From QHCA01 sp003244095 (GTDB lineage Bacteria; Actinomycetota; Actinomycetes; Mycobacteriales; QHCA01), in contig JBBQNN010000012.1 in assembly GCA_038329965.1 (NCBI GenBank), positions 6,148 to 70,147 of the forward strand: a stretch of 64,000 nucleotides of DNA, read 5' to 3'. The notes under the pieces are model-generated. The model did no database searches and had not been told where the DNA came from. It saw nothing but the letters and a program-made list of their open reading frames with translations. This document shows, piece by piece, positions 32,284 through 40,099 of the stretch; position 1 is the first letter of the stretch; each line of letters starts with the position of its first letter. Both the position numbers and the translations under genes were made by a program.

Positions 32284-33764
32284 GAGACTGAGTCGTCCCT
32301 CTCCGGTCCGGCTTCGGCGCCTGGCACGCCGGGCTCGAGCTGCTGCCGAGCGCGAGCGGCGGCGCTCGCCGACGGGGTGCCCGGCCGCTGCCGCTCGACC
32401 CAGCCCTCGATGTTGCGCTGCTTGCCCCGGGCGACCGCGATAGCGCCGGGCGGTACGTCTTCGGTGATCACCGAACCGGCCGCCGTGTAGGCGCCGTCGC
32501 CCACGCTCACCGGGGCGACGAACATGTTGTCCGCCCCCGTGCGCGCGTGCGAGCCGACGACGCTGCGGTGCTTCGTGACGCCGTCGTAGTTGACGAACAC
32601 GCTGGAGGCCCCGATGTTGCTGCCCTCGCCGATCGTGGCGTCCCCGACGTAGGTCAGGTGCGGCACCTTGGCACCGTCGCCGAGGTCGGCGTTCTTGATC
32701 TCCACGAAGGTGCCCGCCTTGGCGCCGCGGCCGACGACGGTGCCGGGGCGGAGGTAGGCGAATGGACCGACACTCGCCTCAGGGCCGACCTCGGCTCCGT
32801 CGCACTGGGCGCGCACGACCCTGGCGCCTTCGCCGACGGAGGTGTCCCGCAGGGTGCACTCGGGGCCGACCTCGGCTCGGGTGTCGACCCGGGTGCGGCC
32901 CAGCAGCTGGGTCGACGGGTGCAGCACGACGTCACGCTCGAGGCGCACCGCCACGTCGACCCAGGTCGTCGCGGGGTCGACGATCGTGACGCCCTCACGC
33001 ATCCACCCGTCGACCAGGCGGTCGCGCAGGCGGCCCCGCGCGGCAGCCAGCTGCACCCGGTCGTTGACCCCTTCGGTCTCGCCGGCGTCGCTGGCGATCA
33101 GGGCGCCGATGGCATAGCCGTCGGCGACCAGGACGCCGATCACGTCGGGGAGGTACTCCTCGCCCTGGACGTTGTCGGTGCCGATCCGGCCCAGCGCCGC
33201 GCGCAGCAGGGCGGCGTCGAAGGCATACACGCTCGTGCCGACCTCGGTGACATCGAGCTCAGCGGGGATCGCGTCGCGGTGCTCGACCACCCGGGTGACC
33301 ACTCCGGTGGTGTCCCGGATCACCCGGCCGTAGCCGGTGGGATCGGGCAGCACGGCGGTGAGCAGCGTGGCGGCAGCCTCGTCGCGCACGTGCTGCTCGA
33401 CCAGCGTGGCCAGCGTGGCCGCCGTCAGCAGGGGCGCGTCGCCCGGAACGACCAGGACGGTGTCGTCGGCATCCGGGATCGCCTGCAACGCCAGGCGTAC
33501 GGCATGGCCGGTGCCACGTTGCTCCTCCTGCACGACCGGCAGCGCATCAGGTGCTTCTGCGGCCAGCAACGCGACGACCCGGTCGCGGCCGGAGCCCACC
33601 ACGACGGTGGTACGGGCCGGCTTCAACGGCTCGACGGCCGCGAGCACATGGCCGAGCAGGGAGCGGCCGCAGATCTCGTGCAGCACCTTGGGCGTGCCCG
33701 AACGCATGCGAGTGCCTTCACCGGCGGCGAGGATGATTACCGCTGCGGGGCGAGCGTCGGGCAC
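32280..33764 (-). CDS. glmU: Bifunctional N-acetylglucosamine-1-phosphate uridyltransferase/glucosamine-1-phosphate acetyltransferase
   Basis: 494 residues from GTG 33764 (GGGGAGC, 6-base spacing). Uridyltransferase half: VIILAAGEGTRMRSGTPKVLHEI, EEQRGTGHAVRLAL, VVPGDAPLL and NVQGEEYLPD. Acetyltransferase half: left-handed beta-helix hexapeptides with GPFAYLRPGTVVGRGAKAG, FVEIKNADLGDGAKVPHLTYVGDA and SSVFVNYDGVTKHRS. It makes UDP-GlcNAc for peptidoglycan and, potentially, for the exopolysaccharide of the neighbouring locus. A long disordered basic tail ends the protein. Confidence 0.97.
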   Translation of the reverse strand: MPDARPAAVIILAAGEGTRMRSGTPKVLHEICGRSLLGHVLAAVEPLKPARTTVVVGSGRDRVVALLAAEAPDALPVVQEEQRGTGHAVRLALQAIPDADDTVLVVPGDAPLLTAATLATLVEQHVRDEAAATLLTAVLPDPTGYGRVIRDTTGVVTRVVEHRDAIPAELDVTEVGTSVYAFDAALLRAALGRIGTDNVQGEEYLPDVIGVLVADGYAIGALIASDAGETEGVNDRVQLAAARGRLRDRLVDGWMREGVTIVDPATTWVDVAVRLERDVVLHPSTQLLGRTRVDTRAEVGPECTLRDTSVGEGARVVRAQCDGAEVGPEASVGPFAYLRPGTVVGRGAKAGTFVEIKNADLGDGAKVPHLTYVGDATIGEGSNIGASSVFVNYDGVTKHRSVVGSHARTGADNMFVAPVSVGDGAYTAAGSVITEDVPPGAIAVARGKQRNIEGWVERQRPGTPSASAAARARQQLEPGVPGAEAGPERDDSVS

Positions 33765-33795
33765 GGACAGCTCCCCTCAGGCGCTTGAGACTCTC

Positions 33796-33814
33796 TTCGC
33801 ACAGTAGCTGCGAA
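33796..33814 (-). promoter_or_regulatory. Inverted repeat over a -10-like box upstream of glmU
   Basis: TTCGCA (33796-33801) and TGCGAA (33809-33814) form a perfect 6-bp inverted repeat with a 7-base spacer. Read on the minus strand, a TACTGT -10-like box (complement of 33801-33806) lies inside it, about 37 bases before the glmU GTG. It could be an operator or a short hairpin ending the upstream gene. The remaining 33815-33883 spacer shows nothing else. Confidence 0.4.
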
Positions 33815-33883
33815 CGTGGCCGGGCGGCCTGCCGGGTCGAGCGGCCGGGTCCGGTCGCCGACGCGGCACAGTGTTGCAGGCGG

Positions 33884-36217
33884 TCAGGCCGAGCGCGACT
33901 GCGGCGGCCGGAGGGTGCGCCTGCCCAGGAGTTCGGCCAGCTGCTCGGCCGCCATCGGCCGGGCGAAGTAATAGCCCTGACCGAAGTCACAGCGCAACGA
34001 TCGCAGCTTCACCGCCTGTGCGGCGTCCTCGATGCCCTCCGCCACCGTGCCCAGTCCGAGGGTCCGGGCCAGCTTGATGATGGCATGGGCGAACGCGGCT
34101 TCCTTGAGGTCGGAGGCCACCCCGTCGATGAACGACTTGTCGATCTTGAGGATGTCGAGGGGAAAGCGTCGCAGGTAGGCCAGCGACGAGTGTCCGGTGC
34201 CGAAATCGTCGATCGCCAGCCGCACCCCTAGCTCCTTCAGCCGGTGCACCAGGTGGAGGGCGGCCTGCGTGTTCGCCATGACGGTGCTCTCAGTGATCTC
34301 GAGTACGAGTTGGTGCGGCGGGAGGCCGCTGTCGGCGAGTGCCCCGGCCACCGTCTCCACCAGGCCGGGCTGGAACTGCCCGGCAGAAAGGTTCACGCTG
34401 ACCGACAACGGCGGCCCCTCCGGATGGTCGTCGGCCCACGCTTGGGTCTGCCGGCAGGCCTCGGCGAGCACCCAGGCACCCAACGGGACGATGAGCCCGG
34501 TCGACTCGGCGACGCCGATGAAGTCCACCGGGGGCACCAGGCCGCGCTGCGGATGCTGCCAGCGCACCAGCGCCTCGGTGCCGACGAGCGCTCCTCCTTT
34601 GAGCTCGACGATGGGTTGGTAGTGCACCACGAGCTGGTGCTCGTCGAGTGCCCGACGCAACGCGGTTTCGATATCCAACCGGGCCAGCGAGCGGCTGTGC
34701 ATGACCTGCTCGAATCGCCGGTGGCGACCCTTGCCGGCCGCCTTCGCCTCGTACATCGCGAGATCGGCGTACCGCAGGAGGTCGTCGACCTCCTCGACGT
34801 GACTGTGCACGGCGACCCCGATGCTGGCCGAGATCGTGATCTGCTGCCCGGCCAGGGCAAACGGCTCCCTCAGCGCGGCCAGGATCTTGTCACCCACCCG
34901 ATCGGCCTCGCAGGGATCCTTGATGTCCTCCAACAGGATCGCGAACTCGTCACCACCGAGCCGCGCCGTGGTGTCCACCAGCCGCACACAGGAGGTGAGC
35001 CGGGCAGCGACCGCCGTCAGCAACTGGTCGCCGAAGGCGTGGCCGAGGCTGTCGTTGACCAGCTTGAAGCCATCGAGGTCGAGGAAGAGCACGGCCAGCC
35101 CCGCCTGCTGACGGACGGCCCGGTGGAAGGCCGCCGTGAGCCGGTCGTTGAGCAGGGCCCGGTTGGGCAGCCCGGTGAGCCGGTCGTGCATGGCGTCGTG
35201 CCGCGCGCTGTCAAGGGCGTCGCGCAACGCCCGAGCTGTGGACGCATCGGTCATGGCCAGGCTGACGTGCTCGGCGAACGCGGTCAGGATGTCGCACTCG
35301 ACGGGGGTGTAGCGCCGGCCCGGCTCACGGGAGGCAACGGCGAGACTGCCCGCCACGCGGCCGTTCTCGTGCACCGGAGCCGCCATCGCCGCTGTCACGC
35401 CGTCCGCGACCATTGGCTCCAGCGCGTCTGACGCCTCGGAGTAGTCCTCGATCACGACCAGCCGGTCCTCGGCCGCCGCGCGGCCGCCGGCTCCCGCGCC
35501 CGGCCCGCTGTGCCGAGTGGCGTCCCGCAACTCCGGAGTCAGACCGGTGGACGCGATCATCTCCAGCCATCCCGGCCGGTCCGGATTCAGCCAGCGCAGG
35601 CCGACCATCTGGTCACCGGTCAGCTCTGCGACGCCTCGGGCGATCGCGGCGTGAATCTCGTCGATAGGAGCGCGGGTGCTGATCAGCCGCTGGATCAGCG
35701 CCAGCTGCACGAGGAGTTCCTGGCGCTCCTGCAACGAGGAGAACAGCCGGGCGTTCTGCTCGGCCTGCCGCTCGCTCTCCACTCGAAGCCGCCGCTCCTC
35801 GGCCAGCACCCGCAGCCCGCGCAGCGACAGGCTCAGGACGCGCGCGAGACCACGCAGCAGGTTGCGCTCTTCGGGGCCGTACGGGCCGCTTCCGGAACGG
35901 GCGACCAGCAGCCTGCCTCCGTCGAGCTCCTCGAAGGCGACGGAGAGCACATCACAACGCCCGACACCCGGCACGTCGAGGTAGCTGTCGCGGGCCGCCG
36001 CAGCAGCGCGCAGTTCCGCGTCCGGCACCCGGTCACGCGCGAAGCCCACCGATGACACCACTCCGTTGACGTCGACCAGGGCGCCGACTTCGGCCTCGAG
36101 AGCCTCGGCCGCCCGCTCCACCGCCGCGCGTAGCGCCGCGGGAGCGTCGGCCACGGAGGACACCGCGGCGAGAAACTCGGTGAGCTGATGGGCCGACCAG
36201 CTGGTGTCGGACTCCAT
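33884..36217 (-). CDS. GAF-GAF-GGDEF-EAL cyclic-di-GMP enzyme
   Basis: 777 residues, 6 bases after the FIST gene. Two GAF-like sensor domains (about 15-150 and 175-330) are joined by a coiled coil (EERRLRVESERQAEQNARLFSSLQERQ). GGDEF domain: HDRLTGLPNRALLNDRL, FLDLDGFKLVNDSLGHAFGD, LGGDEFAILL (intact). EAL domain: GTEALVRWQHP (EAL intact), SVNLSAGQF, EITES, IDDFGTGHSSLAYL, ILKIDKSFI, TVAEGIE, GQGYYFARPM. Both active sites look complete, so it may synthesise and hydrolyse c-di-GMP. No TM segment, so cytoplasmic. Probably paired with the FIST sensor. Possible control of exopolysaccharide is inference. Confidence 0.93.
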   Translation of the reverse strand: MESDTSWSAHQLTEFLAAVSSVADAPAALRAAVERAAEALEAEVGALVDVNGVVSSVGFARDRVPDAELRAAAAARDSYLDVPGVGRCDVLSVAFEELDGGRLLVARSGSGPYGPEERNLLRGLARVLSLSLRGLRVLAEERRLRVESERQAEQNARLFSSLQERQELLVQLALIQRLISTRAPIDEIHAAIARGVAELTGDQMVGLRWLNPDRPGWLEMIASTGLTPELRDATRHSGPGAGAGGRAAAEDRLVVIEDYSEASDALEPMVADGVTAAMAAPVHENGRVAGSLAVASREPGRRYTPVECDILTAFAEHVSLAMTDASTARALRDALDSARHDAMHDRLTGLPNRALLNDRLTAAFHRAVRQQAGLAVLFLDLDGFKLVNDSLGHAFGDQLLTAVAARLTSCVRLVDTTARLGGDEFAILLEDIKDPCEADRVGDKILAALREPFALAGQQITISASIGVAVHSHVEEVDDLLRYADLAMYEAKAAGKGRHRRFEQVMHSRSLARLDIETALRRALDEHQLVVHYQPIVELKGGALVGTEALVRWQHPQRGLVPPVDFIGVAESTGLIVPLGAWVLAEACRQTQAWADDHPEGPPLSVSVNLSAGQFQPGLVETVAGALADSGLPPHQLVLEITESTVMANTQAALHLVHRLKELGVRLAIDDFGTGHSSLAYLRRFPLDILKIDKSFIDGVASDLKEAAFAHAIIKLARTLGLGTVAEGIEDAAQAVKLRSLRCDFGQGYYFARPMAAEQLAELLGRRTLRPPQSRSA

Positions 36218-36222
36218 GGCAC

Positions 36223-37416
36223 CTACCCGAGCGCGAGGACGACGAGGGTCTGGTTGTGGAAGCCGGCGGTCCCCCGGGTACGTGCTATCTCCCCATATGT
36301 GTAGAAACCGGCGACCGGCGCTCCACCGGCTTGCTGGGAGATCCGGTCAACCTCGCGCTTGATCCCCTCACTGCCAAGGACCCCGCGGCGGGCGATGCAG
36401 TCGAAGGCGACGAAGCCCAGTGGCGGTAGCCCGGCGAGTTGGGCGAGGGCCGATGCACACGCCTCGTCGGTGGCGGCCAGCACTGACTGGATGTCGCCCT
36501 CCATGATCCACGCCAGGCCGCCCTGGGGCACCGGGGCGATGCAACCCAGTGATCGGTCGGCGAAGTCGGCGTCGGCCACGAAGCGCACCTCCTCGCCGCT
36601 GCGCCTGCTGATACCGAGCGGGTGGGTCTGTGCGAAGTGGGTGAACGCCGCCTGGTCGGTATGCGCCTCGGCGGGGGCGTTGAGAACGCGTAGGTAGACG
36701 TCCAGCGCGGGCTCGTCGTCCAAGGAGAGGACTCGGGTGCCACTGCTGTGGGAGACGAGCATCGGGCTGCCTACCGGGCGCCAGCCGTGACTGACGCCGA
36801 TGCCGAGCGACGCGTCGGAAGTCAGCGCGACGGCCACGACGGCGTTGTCCATCACATGTTCGCCGTGGAAGACGAACGTGCGCTTCATCTCGAGGTTGTC
36901 GCCGGCACAGCCCCCGACGAGCGGTACCTCCGCGCCCACGACGCCATAGGCGCCGCGCACGATCTCCTGCTGGTCGCCGGCAAGGCCGTCGGTCAGCAGG
37001 AGCAGAACACGGTGACCTTTGTCCCCGACCCGCTCCATGCACTCCGCCGCTCTCGCGCCTGCACGGCGCAGGTCGTCGGAAGCATCCGTCGTCGATGCGA
37101 CGGCCACCTCGAAGCCCGGCCCGCCGAGGCACAGCACGATGACGGTGTTGTCGCCCGGTCCGCTGGTGGAGATCTCACCCGAAGTGGAGCAGCCGACGAA
37201 CGGCAAGCCGTCAGCGGCGGCGGCCACGCCGGCGGTGAGTTCTTGCAGGTCGTAACTCGGGGAGCTGAACACCAACAGGAACTTGGCCCCTTCGCCCGCG
37301 TCCAGCGCCTCGGTGGCCGCGAGCACACCGGCGGTCCGGGCGTCCGGATCGGCCGACCGCCCGAGTCCGAGCCAGCGAGTGGGCCTGGTCAACTCACGCG
37401 CAGCAAGGGTGGTCAC
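36223..37416 (-). CDS. FIST N/C-domain sensory protein
   Basis: 397 residues from GTG 37416. The FIST_N region has FLLVFSSPSYDLQELTAGVAAAADGLPFVGCSTSGEIS and VLLLLTDGLAGDQQEIVRG, PLVGGCAGDNLEMKRTFVFHG. The FIST_C region has PALDVYLRVL, HPLGISR, GLAWIMEGDIQSVLAATDEAC and AGFYTYGEIA. FIST proteins are predicted ligand sensors, often for amino acids or other small molecules, encoded beside GGDEF/EAL or chemotaxis genes; here a GGDEF-EAL gene follows directly. No Shine-Dalgarno is visible at the start. Confidence 0.9.
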   Translation of the reverse strand: MTTLAARELTRPTRWLGLGRSADPDARTAGVLAATEALDAGEGAKFLLVFSSPSYDLQELTAGVAAAADGLPFVGCSTSGEISTSGPGDNTVIVLCLGGPGFEVAVASTTDASDDLRRAGARAAECMERVGDKGHRVLLLLTDGLAGDQQEIVRGAYGVVGAEVPLVGGCAGDNLEMKRTFVFHGEHVMDNAVVAVALTSDASLGIGVSHGWRPVGSPMLVSHSSGTRVLSLDDEPALDVYLRVLNAPAEAHTDQAAFTHFAQTHPLGISRRSGEEVRFVADADFADRSLGCIAPVPQGGLAWIMEGDIQSVLAATDEACASALAQLAGLPPLGFVAFDCIARRGVLGSEGIKREVDRISQQAGGAPVAGFYTYGEIARTRGTAGFHNQTLVVLALG

Positions 37417-37513
37417 AAGTGCAGTGTCGGCAAGGAGGGCCGACTCCTGAACCCCGGTGGCCTACCAGGAGCGCCCAGGCCACCGAGACTCTTCAGCCAC
37501 CGGCGGACCTCGG

Positions 37514-37589
37514 CTCCCGGGGTAGGAATCGAACCTACGAGTACCTAGATCCAAAATCTAGTCGCCCATGCCAGCAGAGCAACCCGGGA
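37514..37589 (-). tRNA. tRNA-Gln (anticodon UUG)
   Basis: A 76-base cloverleaf on the minus strand. The acceptor stem is TCCCGGG with CCCGGGA and discriminator G; no CCA is encoded. The anticodon stem CTAGA/TCTAG encloses a 7-base loop TTTTGGA, giving anticodon TTG (reads CAA). The T arm is GTAGG-TTCGATT-CCTAC. The D stem GCTC pairs with GGGC using one G-U, and the D loop is TGCTGGCAT, so position 14 is T instead of the near-universal A. Location upstream of the glmU region agrees with actinobacterial gene order. Confidence 0.88.
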
Positions 37590-37712
37590 CCGGCCTTCGG
37601 CTAGAAGTCTACGTCCCGGACGACGGCGGGTGCGGACGACGGCCCGGCGCCGCCCGGACGGGGTTGCGCTTTTGCGCGGTCCCGGGGATGGCGGGCATCA
37701 CGCGCCAGAAAG

Positions 37713-37749
37713 TTGGCAGGTTACGGTTCCGTAAGTTACGGTTACGTAG
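37713..37749 (+). promoter_or_regulatory. Desaturase promoter with tandem palindromic operators
   Basis: A -35-like TTGGCA (37713-37718) and -10-like TACGGT (37737-37742) are 18 bases apart. TTACGGTTCCGTAA (37721-37734) is a perfect inverted repeat with a TT centre; TTACGGTTACGTAG (37736-37749) is a second, imperfect copy shifted by 15 bases. Together they cover the spacer and the -10. The TetR gene immediately downstream of the desaturase is the obvious candidate ligand, which is inference. Confidence 0.65.
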
Positions 37750-37794
37750 CCAGCAAGTACGACCTCATCCCGCGTAGAGACCGAGGACGCCTAC

Positions 37795-38763
37795 ATGACC
37801 ACTCCCCGGAACACCGCCCTGCTCGAGCCGCCCGCACCCACGGGCGGCCGGAAGCCGCTCACCGACGAGGTGAAGTCCGGCTGGGAACAGGGTGCGCTCT
37901 ACCTGTTCGTCATCGTCCCGTTCCTCGCCGTGCTCGCCGCGGTGCCCGTGGCGTGGGGCTGGGGCCTGGGCTGGCACGACGTGGTGATCACGGCGGTCTT
38001 CTACATCGTCTCCGGGCTGGGCATCACCGTCGGCTTCCACCGCTACTTCACGCACGGCTCGTTCAAGGCCAAGCGTGGCCTGCGGATCGCGCTGGCTCTC
38101 GCGGGGACCCTGGCCATCGAGGGCCCGGTCATCCGCTGGGTCGCCGACCACCGCCGCCACCACGCCTTCAGCGACAAGGACGGCGACCCGCACTCGCCGT
38201 GGCGCTACGGCACCAACATCCGCGCACTGGCCAAGGGATTCTTCCACGCACACGTCGGCTGGCTCTTCGATATCGAGCAGACCAACCAGGCGCGATTCGC
38301 ACCCGACCTGCTCGCCGATCCCGACCTCAAGAAGATCGACCGGGCCTTCCCGTACATCGTCGCGTTCAGCCTGCTGGGGCCCGCCGTGGTCGGCGGCCTG
38401 TGGTCCATGTCGTGGACGGGTGCGATCACCGCGTACTTCTGGGCTAGCCTCGTCCGGATAAGCGTCCTGCACCACGTCACCTGGTCGATCAACTCGGTCT
38501 GCCACACGATCGGTGAGCAGCCGTTCGCGGCCCGCGACCAATCGCGTAACTTCTGGCCGTTGGCGATCATCAGCTTCGGGGAGTCATGGCACAACCTGCA
38601 CCACGCAGACCCGACCTCGGCACGACACGGCGTCCTCCGCGGTCAGCTCGACCCGTCCGCCCGGGTGATCCGCTGGTTCGAGCAACTCGGCTGGGCCACC
38701 GAGGCCCGCTGGCCCTCACGCGAGCGAATCCAGAGCAAGCTGCTGGCCAACGACAGCCGGTGA
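37795..38763 (+). CDS. Delta-9-type acyl-CoA desaturase (membrane di-iron)
   Basis: 322 residues. Three histidine boxes are intact: GFHRYFTH, WVADHRRHH and SWHNLHH. Hydrophobic segments lie near residues 35-55, 62-80, 98-112, 178-200 and 205-220, as in stearoyl-CoA desaturases. SDKDGDPHSPWRYG and the SVCHTIGEQPF segment also match. It introduces a cis double bond into saturated acyl chains of membrane lipids using oxygen and electrons from a reductase not seen here. Expression is likely controlled by the operator pair upstream and the TetR protein that follows. Confidence 0.92.
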   Translation: MTTPRNTALLEPPAPTGGRKPLTDEVKSGWEQGALYLFVIVPFLAVLAAVPVAWGWGLGWHDVVITAVFYIVSGLGITVGFHRYFTHGSFKAKRGLRIALALAGTLAIEGPVIRWVADHRRHHAFSDKDGDPHSPWRYGTNIRALAKGFFHAHVGWLFDIEQTNQARFAPDLLADPDLKKIDRAFPYIVAFSLLGPAVVGGLWSMSWTGAITAYFWASLVRISVLHHVTWSINSVCHTIGEQPFAARDQSRNFWPLAIISFGESWHNLHHADPTSARHGVLRGQLDPSARVIRWFEQLGWATEARWPSRERIQSKLLANDSR

Positions 38764-38830
38764 CCTCATCAGCGGGATAGCCGACAATGCTCCTCGCGAT
38801 ACCTCACGGGATCGCCGGCAGCGAGTGCGC

Positions 38831-39433
38831 ATGACCGGCAAGGAGCGCCGCGAGCAACTTCTCGACGTCGGCCGGAGCCTGTTCGCCGAACGCGGCTTCG
38901 AGGCGACTTCCATCGAGGAGATCGCCTCCCGCGCCGGGGTGTCCAAGCCTGTCGTCTACGAGCACTTCGGCGGCAAGGAGGGGCTGTATGCCGTGGTCGT
39001 CGACCGCGAGATGCAGGCCCTGCTCGACCGGGTCACCGGCGCCCTGACCGGCGGCCACCCCAAGGAGCTCCTCGAGCAGGCCGCCCTGGCACTGCTGGTC
39101 TACATCGAGGAACAGACGGACGGGTTCCGCATCCTGGTACGTGACTCGCCGGTGGTCAGTACCGGCGGTAACTTCTCCAGCTTGCTCAACGACATCGCCA
39201 GCCAGGTGGAGTACGTCCTCGCCGCGGAGTTCAAGTCCCGTGGCTTCGAGACCAAGCTGGCCGGGCTGTACTCCCAGGCGCTCGTCGGCATGGTCGCCCT
39301 GACCGGGCAGTGGTGGCTGGAGGCGCGCAAACCCAAACGCGACGAGGTGGCCGCCCACCTGGTCAACCTGGCCTGGAACGGCCTGTCCCACCTCGAGGCC
39401 AAACCCCGCCTGGCCGTCACCCAGAAGCGCTGA
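38831..39433 (+). CDS. TetR family transcriptional regulator
   Basis: 200 residues from ATG 38831 (GTG 38825 also in frame). The N-terminal HTH is classic: RREQLLDVGRSLFAERGFEATSIEEIASRAGVSKPVVYEHFGGKEGLYAVVV. The all-helical ligand domain has FRILVRDSPVVSTGGNFSSLLNDIASQVEYVL and QALVGMVALTGQWWLE. Lying 67 bases after the desaturase, it probably represses it in response to acyl-CoA or fatty acid, as other desaturase-linked TetR proteins do. The 3' end overlaps the convergent small gene by 17 bases. Confidence 0.9.
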   Translation: MTGKERREQLLDVGRSLFAERGFEATSIEEIASRAGVSKPVVYEHFGGKEGLYAVVVDREMQALLDRVTGALTGGHPKELLEQAALALLVYIEEQTDGFRILVRDSPVVSTGGNFSSLLNDIASQVEYVLAAEFKSRGFETKLAGLYSQALVGMVALTGQWWLEARKPKRDEVAAHLVNLAWNGLSHLEAKPRLAVTQKR

Positions 39434-39701
39434 GGAAGGCGCCGAGCGTCTCGTACACGGTGCACACCCGTTGGCGGCGCCGCGGCCACCATCGGGGTGT
39501 TGTCTGCCAGCAGATGGCACAAAGACCGCGGCCGTCGATGCGGTGCCGATCCGAGAGCGCCTGCGCCGCGCCGAGGACGGCGACGAGTGCCCTGTCGGGT
39601 ATCACGTCTCCAGCCTGGATGGTGTCGATCAGGCTGGCGAGTTCGTCGGTGACCAACCGCTGCTGGTTGGCGAATACGCAAGCCGGGAAGGCGTGGCTCA
39701 T
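39417..39701 (-). CDS. Small unknown protein with a CxxC motif
   Basis: 94 residues from ATG 39701 overlapping the upstream stop (ATGA). The first half is helical (CVFANQQRLVTDELASLIDTIQAGDVIPDR); the second has HRIDGRGLCAICWQTTPRWWPRRRQRVC, with three cysteines that could bind metal. From memory, similar small 'DGRG-C-xx-C' proteins occur near XRE genes in actinomycetes, but I cannot name a family. It appears cotranscribed with the gene before it and divergent from the XRE-kinase operon. Confidence 0.55.
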   Translation of the reverse strand: MSHAFPACVFANQQRLVTDELASLIDTIQAGDVIPDRALVAVLGAAQALSDRHRIDGRGLCAICWQTTPRWWPRRRQRVCTVYETLGAFLSASG

Positions 39702-40030
39702 CGTCGCTGCCCGCCACCGCCGATGACGACCAACCTGGCCCTCGCCTCGGTTTCGATGATGATTCGCCCGGCCGCAAGGCTGCCGGGTAGCTGGGAGAGG
39801 TGCCCCCCAGGCCCCAGCCCAGCACGTGACTCGGCTGCTGGCACAAGTTCCGGCACGGCCTCCGAGGCGCAAACCTTGTCCGATCGCGACCGGCCCGTGA
39901 CCCCGAACCCAGCATCGAATACGACCATGTCATCTCGGCCGACGGGCAGTTCCATGGTGAACAGGCAACCGTTTGCGGCACGTGACCGCCAGAGCAGGAT
40001 CAACGCACCGATGCCGCACTCCTGGGGCAT
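39698..40030 (-). CDS. Small unknown protein, start uncertain
   Basis: 110 residues if started at ATG 40030; TTG 40003 and ATG 39955 are alternatives and none has a good Shine-Dalgarno. Recognisable stretches are LILLWRSRAANGCLFTMELPVGRDDMVVFDAGF and a C-terminal RIIIETEARARLVVIGGGG. No domain is recognised. The 4-base overlap with the next gene supports real translation. It shares a 69-base divergent promoter region with the XRE/P-loop gene. Confidence 0.45.
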   Translation of the reverse strand: MPQECGIGALILLWRSRAANGCLFTMELPVGRDDMVVFDAGFGVTGRSRSDKVCASEAVPELVPAAESRAGLGPGGHLSQLPGSLAAGRIIIETEARARLVVIGGGGQRR

Positions 40031-40099
40031 GGCGCCGCCAGACCTGACGCACGCCGCGTGCCACGGGCTACCGTGTCTCAGGGCAAGGAGGGCTCCGAC

